Source: an uncultured Collinsella sp.
GTDB taxonomy: Bacteria > Actinomycetota > Coriobacteriia > Coriobacteriales > Coriobacteriaceae
Assembly: GCA_900553415.1 (NCBI GenBank)
Contig: USDH01000061.1
Span: 1 to 8,118 of the forward strand
DNA: 8,118 nt
Reading direction: 5' to 3'
The notes under the pieces were generated by a model. That model searched no databases. It was given only the letters and a program-made list of their open reading frames with translations, and was not told the origin of the DNA. Positions 1 through 5,585 of this stretch are shown here, piece by piece. Position 1 is the first letter of the stretch, and every line of letters begins with the position of its first letter. The position numbers and the translations under genes are program-made.

Positions 1-1144
1 CTTCCACATCGGCATGGGCGACCTCCGGGGCGACGATGCCGTCGCCGTTCAGGTCGCGGTATTTGATGTCGCCAGGCAGATAATCGGGCATGAAGGTCTG
101 CCGGGGCGAGTTGTCGATCTCCTCCTGCGAGGTGAACAGCCCGTCGGCGACCAGCACGCCGGTGATGGCGTTGACCGGATGTCCCACGACCGACATGTAG
201 TCGTACATCAGGTCGCCTTCATCCTTCTCGACCACTTCGTTGCGCGAGAAGGTGAACGTGCCGCGCAGGCTCAGCGACCAGTCCTTGTTGAACTGCTTGT
301 TGTAGACGGCCGAAAGGTCGACGCCGTGCGATTTCACACGTCCGATATTGCCGTAGGGCGTAACGCCCAGCAGGCCCGTCGACGAAGGCAGCGAGGTGCG
401 CCGCATGAAGATGCCCGTACGGTCTTCGGTGAAGTAGGCGGCTTCGATGTTCAGCGCGTTGAACAGTCCCAGTTCGAGACCGACGTCGAGTTTCTTGGCC
501 TCCTCCCACGTCGCGTTGGGGTTGCCGTAGGTGGTGATCTTCGGGCCTTTGCCCTGGGAGTTCCAGTTGTAGTAGAATCCCGATTCCTCGCCCATGGCCA
601 CGATGGAGCGGTAGGGGAAGCGCTCGCCCAAGGCGTCGTTGCCCGCCAGACCGTACGATACGCGGATCTTCAGGTTGCTGACCGTCTTGCGGATGCCGTC
701 CCAGAACGACTCGTTGGAGATCACCCAGCCGGCCGCCGCCGAGGGGAAGAAACCCCAGCGTTTGCCGGGAGCGAAGTTCTCCGAGCCGTTGTAGCCGAAG
801 CTGGCCTCGAACAGGTAGCGGTTGTCGAATCCGTAGGTCACGCGGCCCGCCATGCCCTGCTCGCGGTAGGGCAGCAGGTTCTCCTCGCTCGTGCCGGCGA
901 TGTTGTTCTTCTTCTCGTTCATGCGGTAGACGAACATGGCTCCCACGTCGTGTTTGCCGAATTTGCGGGCGTAGTTCAGCGAGGCTTGCAGCGCGTAGCG
1001 GCGGTGGCCGCCGTTGCCGTCGGTGCTGGTCAGGTAGGTCGTGCCCGTGTCGCCGATCGAGTTGGTGATGAGATTGGCCGTGCCGTCGCTCGCGTCCGTC
1101 GCGCCGTCGAGGCGGCTCAAGCCGGCCGCAAGCCCGCCGCCCGC
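1..1144 (-). CDS. SusC/RagA-family TonB-dependent outer-membrane receptor, internal fragment (both ends missing)
   Basis: About 381 open codons on the minus strand, running off the window at position 1 and entering at the other end right after an in-frame TAG at 1145-1147. Hand translation gives aromatic-rich, alternating beta-barrel sequence with SusC-like segments: YALQASLNYARKFGKHDVGA, NRYLFEASFGYNGSENFAPG, then RWGFFPSAAAGW, LKIRVSYGLAGN, YGNPNATWEEAKKLDVG, and near the window edge GDIKYRDLNGDGIV. These match the C-terminal half of SusC barrels. The plug, the TonB box and the signal peptide are not present. In the family, such proteins import glycans or peptides across the outer membrane of Bacteroidota together with a SusD lipoprotein; no SusD gene is visible, though it would lie beyond position 1. 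A typical member has about 1000 residues, so this is roughly the middle-to-late third. Family assignment is firm; substrate unknown. It does not belong with the Gram-positive genes that follow. Confidence 0.93.
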
Positions 1145-1190
1145 CTACGCGGGGCGACCTCGGGCTGCATGTTTGTGGGAATTAGCTAAC
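1080..1190. other. Putative chimeric junction between a Bacteroidota segment and a Coriobacteriia segment
   Basis: SusC-like sequence is recognisable down to about 1080 (the segment ANLITNSIGDTGTTYLTS lies near 1025-1080). The following codons, reading upstream, are low-complexity Gly/Ala/Asp/Ser and end at TAG 1145-1147. By 1190 the sequence is the ribosome-binding region of the plus-strand pseudouridine synthase gene. The break therefore lies somewhere in this stretch. On the plus strand a frame through the junction ends at TAA 1187-1189 with residues GATSGCMFVGIS; this tail could be the end of a genuine gene upstream of the synthase, but it is too short to identify. Confidence 0.75.
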
Positions 1191-1204
1191 CGAAAGGCTT
1201 ACAC

Positions 1205-1864
1205 GTGAACGAAGAACCTCAAGTCCTCTACTGCGACGCCTGGCTCATGGCCATCGATAAGCCTGCCGGCATGATCGTCCACGGTGACGGCACCGGCGAG
1301 CGCACACTTACCGACTACGCCAGCGACCTGCTGCTGGCGATGGGCGACGGCTTTGCCGCGACTGACATGCAGCCGCTCAACCGCCTGGACCGCGACACCA
1401 CCGGCGTGGTGTTGTTCTCGCTCGACAAGCAGACGCAGCCCGCTTTTGACCAGATGATCATCGACCACGCATTCGAAAAGCACTATCTGGCGCTCGCCGA
1501 GGGCAAGATCGACTGGAACGAAAAGCTCATCGACAAGCCCATCGCCCGCGACCGCCACGACAGCCGCAAGATGCGCGTCGGCGCCAGCGGCAAGCCGTCT
1601 CAGACGCGCGTCAAGGTACTCAAGCGTCTTAAGAGCCGCCGTGGCCTGCCCACGCGCTCGTATATTGATGTCGAGCTGCTCACCGGCCGCAAGCATCAGA
1701 TTCGCGTGCACCTGGCGAGCGAGCGTCATCCCCTGGTTGGCGACGACCTGTACGGAACGCCGCGCCCCTGCGGCCTGATGCTCCACGCCCACAGCGTGTC
1801 CTTCACGCATCCCGTAACCGGCGAGCACATCCACATCGAAGCCCCCTGCCCCTGGGAGCCCTAA
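1205..1864 (+). CDS. RluA-family RNA pseudouridine synthase
   Basis: A 219-residue protein predicted to isomerise uridine to pseudouridine in rRNA and/or tRNA, in the cytoplasm. Visible family signatures: DKPAGMIVHG near residues 18-27; the catalytic motif NRLDRDTTG at 59-67 with the expected nucleophile Asp62 (most relatives have His where Asn59 stands); LLTGRKHQIRVHL at 158-170; and HPLVGDDLYG at 175-184. There is no N-terminal S4 domain, and the length matches the short RluA type rather than RluC/RluD, but the exact RNA target cannot be read from sequence. The start is GTG at 1205, preceded by AAAGG (1193-1197) with 7 nt spacing. It is convergent with the deoR-type gene downstream, with two hairpins between them. 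It is the first gene on the Gram-positive side of the junction. Confidence 0.93.
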   Translation: MNEEPQVLYCDAWLMAIDKPAGMIVHGDGTGERTLTDYASDLLLAMGDGFAATDMQPLNRLDRDTTGVVLFSLDKQTQPAFDQMIIDHAFEKHYLALAEGKIDWNEKLIDKPIARDRHDSRKMRVGASGKPSQTRVKVLKRLKSRRGLPTRSYIDVELLTGRKHQIRVHLASERHPLVGDDLYGTPRPCGLMLHAHSVSFTHPVTGEHIHIEAPCPWEP

Positions 1865-1903
1865 AACCTGCCGAAAAGGGACAGGTTTATTTTGGCAGGT
1901 TTT
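1863..1903 (+). terminator. Hairpin terminator of the pseudouridine synthase gene, with an alternative fold
   Basis: AAAACCTGCC (1863-1872) pairs perfectly with GGCAGGTTTT (1894-1903), 10 bp, overlapping the TAA stop. The same left arm can instead pair with CAGGTTT at 1882-1888 (7 bp, AAACCTG at 1864-1870). The T-run is only four bases, then ATC, so this is a moderate terminator; it may also act on the opposite strand. Confidence 0.6.
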
Positions 1904-1917
1904 ATCTGGGCAAACGT

Positions 1918-1959
1918 CAAAACCACCACAAAGGTTCCTGCCCCTTCGCGGTGGTTTTG
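1918..1959 (-). terminator. Hairpin terminator of the oxidoreductase-deoR operon, probably bidirectional
   Basis: CAAAACCACC (1918-1927) pairs perfectly with GGTGGTTTTG (1950-1959), 10 bp. A further inner pairing AAGG/CCTT (1931-1934 with 1943-1946) is possible. It sits 21 nt after the deoR-type stop on the minus strand. The T-rich part lies inside the stem, as expected for terminators that serve convergent genes. Confidence 0.6.
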
Positions 1960-1980
1960 GCCTTAGCCCGTCCCCTGTTG

Positions 1981-2727
1981 TTAGACCGTGATGACGTTGT
2001 CCATTGCCCGGTACTTGGCGGGGACCTCGCCCGCGGTAATAATCGTTGCGTCGCGGAAGTCCGCGAACTTGACGGGTGGCACCATGCCAAATTTGCTGGC
2101 ATCAGAGATTACGAAGCGTTTGGCCGTATGGCGCATCGAGATGCGCTTGACCTGTGCCTCCTCGATATCGGGCGCCGTGAAGCCCTGCTCGGCGGCAATG
2201 CCGTTAGAGCCCCAAAAGCCGCAGTTGAAGTTGTAGCGGTCTAGAGTTGCCAAGGCATCGGGGCCAACGAGCGCCTCGGTCTCGGGTTTGAGCTCGCCGC
2301 CCAGCACCACGGTACGCATGCCGCGCAAAGCAAGGCGCTGAGCATGGAGCACGGAATCGGTCACATAGGTGACATCTTCAAGGTGTGGAAGATGCTCGAT
2401 GAGCCTGAGCGTCGTCGATCCAGAGTCGATGTATACAAAGCTCTCAGGTTCCACAAGCGCTGCCGCACGGGCGCAGATACGCTCCTTGTCGTCGTTATGG
2501 AGGTCGCTGCGCTCATTGAGCGTTAGGTCACGCGTCACATGCGCGCGCTCAAGACTTGTCGCTCCACCGTGGACCTTGGCGATGCGGTGCGCTCGATCGA
2601 GCGTCTGCAGGTCGCGCCGAATGGTAGACGCCGTCACGCCCAAGGTATCGGCAAGCTCTGGCACAGTAACCGAGCCAGCCTGCTGCACCATCGACACAAT
2701 CGCGTTGAGCCTATCTTCCGCAAGCAT
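1981..2727 (-). CDS. DeoR/GlpR-family transcriptional regulator of sugar metabolism
   Basis: A 248-residue cytoplasmic DNA-binding regulator. The N-terminus carries the DeoR helix-turn-helix (VTVPELADTLGVTASTIRRD, about 20-39), followed by the linker KVHGGA (51-56). The effector domain is the DeoRC sugar-phosphate-sensing fold, with YIDSGSTT at 99-106, VLGGEL at 141-146, LVGPDAL at 153-159, NGIAAEQGFTAPDIEEA at 175-191 and SDASKFG at 208-214. Family members usually repress nearby carbohydrate genes and release DNA on binding a phosphorylated sugar. The ATG at 2725-2727 lies 3 nt after the stop of the oxidoreductase gene, and its GGAGGA ribosome site lies inside the end of that gene, so the two are co-transcribed and probably translationally coupled. 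Regulation of its own operon is my inference; candidate operators lie at 3863-3874 and 3943-3991. The effector cannot be told. Confidence 0.94.
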   Translation of the reverse strand: MLAEDRLNAIVSMVQQAGSVTVPELADTLGVTASTIRRDLQTLDRAHRIAKVHGGATSLERAHVTRDLTLNERSDLHNDDKERICARAAALVEPESFVYIDSGSTTLRLIEHLPHLEDVTYVTDSVLHAQRLALRGMRTVVLGGELKPETEALVGPDALATLDRYNFNCGFWGSNGIAAEQGFTAPDIEEAQVKRISMRHTAKRFVISDASKFGMVPPVKFADFRDATIITAGEVPAKYRAMDNVITV

Positions 2728-2730
2728 CGC

Positions 2731-3810
2731 TTACTCCTCCTCGGGGTACACGACTCCCCAGTCGGCGCGAAGTTTGGTCATAAGCTCCATAACATCAGAA
2801 GCATAATCCAGCAGCTCGCGCTTAGAGTCGTCGCCGGCAACGGCCTTCTCAAGATCGGCCATCTCATAGCAAAGGGCGTAAGCCTCGGTGCCGGCGTGGA
2901 CCTCCTCGCGGTGGCCGTCCGCAGTCCACACGATGGTCGCGTGATCGGCGCGCGGATACTCGTTGACCTCGATATAGCACTTGTCGAAGCTAATAATCGA
3001 GCGCTTGGGTTGCTTGGAGTGGAGTGTGAGGCTCACAACGCCCAGCTGCTGCTCGGCATTACGGCAGACGATGCCGCCCGCAACGTCAACGCCGGTCTCG
3101 CAGGTGTTGCCCAGCGAAATGACCTCAGCGGGCTGGCTTGCCATAAAGAGACGCATGACGGACAGGGCATAGACGCCGATGTCGAGCATGGCACCGCCAG
3201 CAAGGTTGCGGTTGTAGAAGCGGTTGGTCAGGTCGCCGTACTCCTTGTAGCTACCAAAGTTGAGCTGGGCAAGGTTCATGCGGCCAAAGTCGCCCGCATT
3301 CATGCGACGGCGCAGCTCCTGGTACAGCGGCATATGAAGCACCGTGGTGGCATCCATAAGGACCACGTTGTGCTCGTCGGCGATGGCACGCGCCTCGTCG
3401 AGCTCAGCGGAATTGAGGGTAATGGCCTTCTCGCAGAGTACGTGCTTACCAGCTGCCAGAGCGGCTCGCAGGTAGGTGATATGAGTGTTATGCGGCGTGG
3501 TGATATAGACTGCGTCAATGTTCGGATCGGCGTAGAGATCCTCGGCCGTTTCATAGACCTTCTCGATGCCATACTGCTCGGCAAAAGCCTGAGCCTTGGA
3601 CAGCGTACGATTGGCAACGCCCGCAAGCTTGCGGCCGGCAAGGGCGAGAGACTGGGCCATCTGGTTGGCGATAACACCGCACCCGATCACAGCCCAGCGG
3701 AGCTCGGGAGCCGTAAAAATATCGTCGGGGAACGGCTGATCCTGGACCGAGGCAAACGCCGCCTTAGCGGCTGCTTCGGCGTCGAGCGGAGCCTGTTTGG
3801 AATCTGCCAT
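2731..3810 (-). CDS. Gfo/Idh/MocA-family NAD(P)-dependent oxidoreductase
   Basis: A 359-residue cytoplasmic oxidoreductase expected to oxidise or reduce a sugar, cyclitol or related hydroxy compound. The Rossmann nucleotide-binding motif is AVIGCGVIA (40-48), preceded by an unusual stretch of about 35 residues rich in Ala and acidic residues. YITTPHNTH (102-110) and CEKAI (126-130, catalytic-type Lys128, where many relatives have EKP) follow. GGAMLDIGVY (205-214) carries Asp210; Tyr214 stands where inositol-dehydrogenase-like members have His, which resembles the dihydrodiol-dehydrogenase-like branch. The ATG at 3808-3810 is supported by AGGAGG at 3817-3822 (complement of CCTCCT), so the N-terminal extension looks genuine. 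It is the first gene of an operon with the DeoR-type regulator. The substrate is unknown; no transporter or kinase is visible here. Confidence 0.93.
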   Translation of the reverse strand: MADSKQAPLDAEAAAKAAFASVQDQPFPDDIFTAPELRWAVIGCGVIANQMAQSLALAGRKLAGVANRTLSKAQAFAEQYGIEKVYETAEDLYADPNIDAVYITTPHNTHITYLRAALAAGKHVLCEKAITLNSAELDEARAIADEHNVVLMDATTVLHMPLYQELRRRMNAGDFGRMNLAQLNFGSYKEYGDLTNRFYNRNLAGGAMLDIGVYALSVMRLFMASQPAEVISLGNTCETGVDVAGGIVCRNAEQQLGVVSLTLHSKQPKRSIISFDKCYIEVNEYPRADHATIVWTADGHREEVHAGTEAYALCYEMADLEKAVAGDDSKRELLDYASDVMELMTKLRADWGVVYPEEE

Positions 3811-3862
3811 TATGTGCCTCCTGAGTTATCGGAAGTCCTTCATTTCTAACAACCCTATATTG

Positions 3863-3874
3863 GCACAATTGTGC
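3863..3874. promoter_or_regulatory. Perfect 12-bp palindrome, candidate operator
   Basis: GCACAATTGTGC is exactly self-complementary. It lies about 53 bp upstream of the oxidoreductase start codon, where a repressor site near a promoter would be expected. On the minus strand AATATAGGG follows it, a weak -10-like sequence. That it binds the DeoR-type protein is a guess from proximity. Confidence 0.4.
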
Positions 3875-3942
3875 GCGTATCTGCTCGTGTTTGCGTGTTT
3901 ATTTGCTTATCGGTCTATATTTTGCCATGGGTGGCAGATGTT

Positions 3943-3991
3943 TGCGCGGCTATGCGCATTATCGCGCAAGGCTATGCGCGTAAATGCGCAT
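3943..3991. promoter_or_regulatory. Array of five TGCGC-like motifs at about one helical turn spacing
   Basis: TGCGC or CGCGC begins at 3943, 3953, 3963, 3975 and 3985 (steps 10, 10, 12, 10). Two copies are the full palindrome ATGCGCAT (3952-3959 and 3984-3991), and the 10-mer GGCTATGCGC recurs exactly at 3948-3957 and 3970-3979. Same-face spacing suggests cooperative protein binding upstream of the oxidoreductase-deoR operon. No binding protein can be named. Confidence 0.4.
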
Positions 3992-4107
3992 GCAACGATC
4001 CTTGTGAAAGATAAAGGGGCGGAACACCATAGCCATAAAAGACAGAGTAGGCTGTATTACTCCACCCCTCTGGGGGGGGGCGCAGCCATCAAAGGACTGT
4101 CCAAAAC

Positions 4108-4168
4108 TGCCGGCAGATAGGGACTTCCCTAGCTGCCGGCACATAGGTAACGTCCCCAGCTACCGGCG
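4108..4168. repeat. Inverted-repeat element: one near-perfect hairpin and a degenerate second copy
   Basis: TGCCGGCAG (4108-4116) pairs with CTGCCGGCA (4133-4141), and TAGGGA (4118-4123) with TCCCTA (4126-4131). One A-G mismatch separates them and the loop is 2 nt, giving a 16-position arm. The right arm then starts a second, decayed unit ending in TACCGGCG at 4161-4168. The sharing of an arm suggests expansion of a dispersed REP-like element. It is not a terminator, since no T-run follows on either strand. Confidence 0.6.
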
Positions 4169-4178
4169 TTTCAACGGC

Positions 4179-4216
4179 ACTCATTTAAGTCTGTCCCCAA
4201 TGAGTCCCCAATGAGT
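4179..4216. repeat. 11-bp tandem duplication with a flanking inverted arm
   Basis: GTCCCCAATGA occurs twice back to back (4193-4203, 4204-4214). ACTCATT at 4179-4185 is the reverse complement of AATGAGT, which occurs at 4199-4205 and again at 4210-4216. The element therefore began as one short hairpin whose right side was duplicated, leaving two alternative pairings. Confidence 0.6.
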
Positions 4217-4224
4217 AGGGATAG

Positions 4225-4260
4225 AAAAAGGCCCGGGTGCCGTGGGGCATCCGGGCCTTT
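4225..4260 (-). terminator. Rho-independent terminator after rplX
   Basis: AAAGGCCCGGGTGCC (4227-4241) pairs with GGCATCCGGGCCTTT (4246-4260) around a GTGG loop. The 15-position stem has one imperfect pair (4237/4250). On the minus strand it is followed by five T (complement of A4225-A4229), as expected for the end of the ribosomal operon 27 nt upstream. A smaller hairpin GCAACA/TGTTGC (4265-4270 with 4274-4279) lies between the rplX stop and this stem. Confidence 0.85.
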
Positions 4261-4286
4261 GCTAGCAACATGATGTTGCGGGCAGC

Positions 4287-4592
4287 TTAGAACTTGTGGC
4301 CGCACTTCTTGCAGACGCGCAGCTTGTTCTTGCCGTCCTTCTCGTGACCAACGCGGGTAACCTTACCGCACTCGGGGCAAACGAGATTGACGTTGGAGGC
4401 GTCGATGGGAGCCTCCTGCGAAACGATGCCGCCCTGCTGGTTGGCAGCGTTGGGCTTGACGGCCTTCTTGACGACCGAAACGCCCTCGACAACGACCTTG
4501 TTCTCGGCGGGGAGAGCACGCAGGATAACGCCCTGCTTGCCGCGATCCTTACCAGAGAGAACCTGGACCTTATCGCCCTTCTTGATATACAT
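4287..4592 (-). CDS. rplX: 50S ribosomal protein L24
   Basis: L24 of 101 residues, a primary assembly protein of the large subunit that binds 23S rRNA near the tunnel exit. The N-terminal KOW motif is clear (KKGDKVQVLSGKDRGKQGVI, about 4-23), followed by NKVVVEGVSVVKK. The C-terminus has a zinc-ribbon-like cysteine set, CPEC at 72-75 and CKKC at 94-97, as in many bacterial L24 proteins. The start ATG at 4590-4592 has AGGGGAG upstream (complement of 4597-4603), only about 4 nt away. It is the last gene of the ribosomal run; a terminator follows, and the usual next gene, rplE, is not present. Confidence 0.97.
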   Translation of the reverse strand: MYIKKGDKVQVLSGKDRGKQGVILRALPAENKVVVEGVSVVKKAVKPNAANQQGGIVSQEAPIDASNVNLVCPECGKVTRVGHEKDGKNKLRVCKKCGHKF

Positions 4593-4605
4593 ATATCTCC
4601 CCTAA

Positions 4606-4974
4606 CTACAGGGTCTCGGGAGCGAGCGAGACGATCTTCATGTACTTCTTGTCACGAAGCTCGCGAGCGACGGGCCCGAAGATACGGGTGCCGACGGGCG
4701 AACCATCGTTGTTGATGACAACGCAGGCGTTCTCATCAAAGCGAATGTAGGAGCCATCCTTGCGGCGGATCTCCTTAACGGTGCGAACGACGACGCAACG
4801 GACAACGTCCTTCTTCTTGACGTTGGCGCCAGGGGTAGCCTCCTGGACAGCACCGATGAACACATCGCCGATGCCTGCATAACGACGCTTGGAACCGCCA
4901 AGCACCTTGATGCAGCGAATCTTGCGAGCGCCGGAGTTGTCGGCGACGTTCAGCATGGTTTGCATCTGAATCAT
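4606..4974 (-). CDS. rplN: 50S ribosomal protein L14
   Basis: 122 residues, exactly the usual bacterial length. L14 sits at the subunit interface, contacting 16S rRNA and L19. Typical segments: MIQMQTMLNVADNSGARKI at the start, CIKVLGGSKRRYAGIGDV (21-38), VKEIRRKDGSYIRFDENACV (67-86, with VVIN following) and GTRIFGPVARELR (95-107). GGAGGA (complement of 4984-4989) sits 9 nt before the ATG at 4972-4974. The stop is 13 nt from rplX. Upstream lies the one long gap in the ribosomal cluster. Confidence 0.98.
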   Translation of the reverse strand: MIQMQTMLNVADNSGARKIRCIKVLGGSKRRYAGIGDVFIGAVQEATPGANVKKKDVVRCVVVRTVKEIRRKDGSYIRFDENACVVINNDGSPVGTRIFGPVARELRDKKYMKIVSLAPETL

Positions 4975-5092
4975 GGTAGATGTTCCTCCGAACTAAGAAC
5001 CGAAGAGAGGTGCGCAGCCTTTATACGGCCCGTGGTATGCAAGCCAGGCATACGCACATCTTCGGAAACGTACAAGTCGTAAGAGCGACTGC
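4975..5092 (-). promoter_or_regulatory. 118-nt structured spacer between rpsQ and rplN
   Basis: Elsewhere in this cluster genes overlap or lie at most about 32 nt apart, so this gap stands out. Possible pairings: 5000-5006 with 5059-5065 (7 bp), 5010-5014 with 5053-5057 (5 bp), an inner hairpin 5036-5040 with 5048-5052, and a separate 5-bp hairpin 5075-5079 with 5086-5090 just after the rpsQ stop. A TATAAA (complement of 5020-5025) is present but has no good -35 partner. It could be an attenuator, a processing site or a protein-binding leader; the sequence alone does not decide. Confidence 0.45.
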
Positions 5093-5353
5093 TTATTTAG
5101 CGCGCTCGACGACCTCGATGAGGCGCCAACGCTTCATCTTGGACATAGGACGGGTCTCCATAACGCGGACGGTGTCGCCCACGCCAGCCGTGCACTCCTC
5201 GTCGTGAGCGTGCAGCTTCTTGGAGCTGGCCATCATCTTGCCGTACTTGGGGTGACGCTTGCGCTCGGTGATGGTGACAACAATGGTCTTGGCACCGGAG
5301 ACGGAGGTAACGACACCCGTACGGACCTTACGCGAGTTACGCGAATCAGTCAT
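5093..5353 (-). CDS. rpsQ: 30S ribosomal protein S17
   Basis: 86 residues, normal for bacterial S17, an OB-fold primary binding protein of the 16S rRNA 5' domain. Key segments: RKVRTGVVTSVSGAKTIVV (8-26), RKRHPKYGKM (31-40), HDEECTAGVGDTVRVMETRP (50-69) and KRWRLIEVVE (74-83). The ribosome site AAGGAGAG (complement of 5357-5364) precedes the ATG at 5351-5353 closely. The rpmC stop lies 16 nt upstream. A small hairpin follows 2-3 nt after its TAA stop, within the structured spacer before rplN. Confidence 0.98.
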   Translation of the reverse strand: MTDSRNSRKVRTGVVTSVSGAKTIVVTITERKRHPKYGKMMASSKKLHAHDEECTAGVGDTVRVMETRPMSKMKRWRLIEVVERAK

Positions 5354-5369
5354 GTTCTCTCCTTAGGTC

Positions 5370-5585
5370 CTACTCGGCGACAGCGGACTTCTCCGCTGCG
5401 ATCTCGCGGGCGCGCTGCTCCGTGAGGACGCGAGCGATGTCCTTCTTCACGGTGTTGACGCGAGCGGTGTTGTCCAGCTGGCTGGTGGCCATCTGGAAAC
5501 GAAGGTTAAAGAGCTCGGCGCGCATTTCCTTCAGCTTCTCAACGAGCTGAGCGTCCGAGAGCTCACGAATCTCTGCGGGCTTCAT
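5370..5585 (-). CDS. rpmC: 50S ribosomal protein L29
   Basis: 71 residues, a two-helix protein located near the peptide exit tunnel beside L23. The family signature ELFNLRFQMATSQLDNTARV spans about 24-43, preceded by the helix MKPAEIRELSDAQLVEKLKE and followed by VKKDIARVLTEQR. The last dozen residues are an Ala/Glu-rich tail. Its ATG shares one base with the rplP stop (TAATG), with a strong GGAGGAG site inside rplP, so translation is probably coupled. Confidence 0.97.
   Translation of the reverse strand: MKPAEIRELSDAQLVEKLKEMRAELFNLRFQMATSQLDNTARVNTVKKDIARVLTEQRAREIAAEKSAVAE

Larger units (their letters stand above)
3811..4286. other. 476-nt intergenic spacer between the oxidoreductase operon and rplX
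   Basis: No convincing gene on either strand; the open frames here lack family features and ribosome sites. Reading the minus strand, the spacer holds in order: the rplX terminator (4227-4260), tandem and inverted repeats (4108-4216), a G9 tract (4072-4080) within a possible hairpin bounded by GGCTG (4050-4054) and CAGCC (4083-4087), a run of TGCGC-type motifs (3943-3991), a perfect palindrome (3863-3874), and the ribosome site of the oxidoreductase gene. I could not place a -35/-10 promoter pair with confidence, though the oxidoreductase operon needs one here. Confidence 0.8.

Noticed and set aside
1..1144. Horizontal transfer of a SusC gene into a Coriobacteriia host
   Set aside because: The fragment is headless and abuts the next gene, and the host type lacks an outer membrane; chimeric assembly is simpler, although it cannot be proved from sequence alone.
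14..1189. Long plus-strand open frame of 391 codons over the first segment
   Set aside because: It is the antisense shadow of the SusC frame in GC-rich DNA: low-complexity Val/Ala/Arg/Gly composition and no domain. Only its last dozen or so codons, past the junction, might belong to a real truncated gene.
2539..3849. 436-codon plus-strand frame opposite the oxidoreductase and regulator
   Set aside because: The minus-strand genes carry unmistakable family motifs and ribosome sites; the antisense frame has neither.
3941..3991. CRISPR-like array
   Set aside because: Motif units are only about 5-10 bp with about 5-bp gaps and no distinct spacers; regulatory phasing is the better reading.
3797..4144. 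Open frames on both strands inside the 3811-4286 spacer
   Set aside because: They run through repeats and a G9 tract, have no credible ribosome site and no family likeness.
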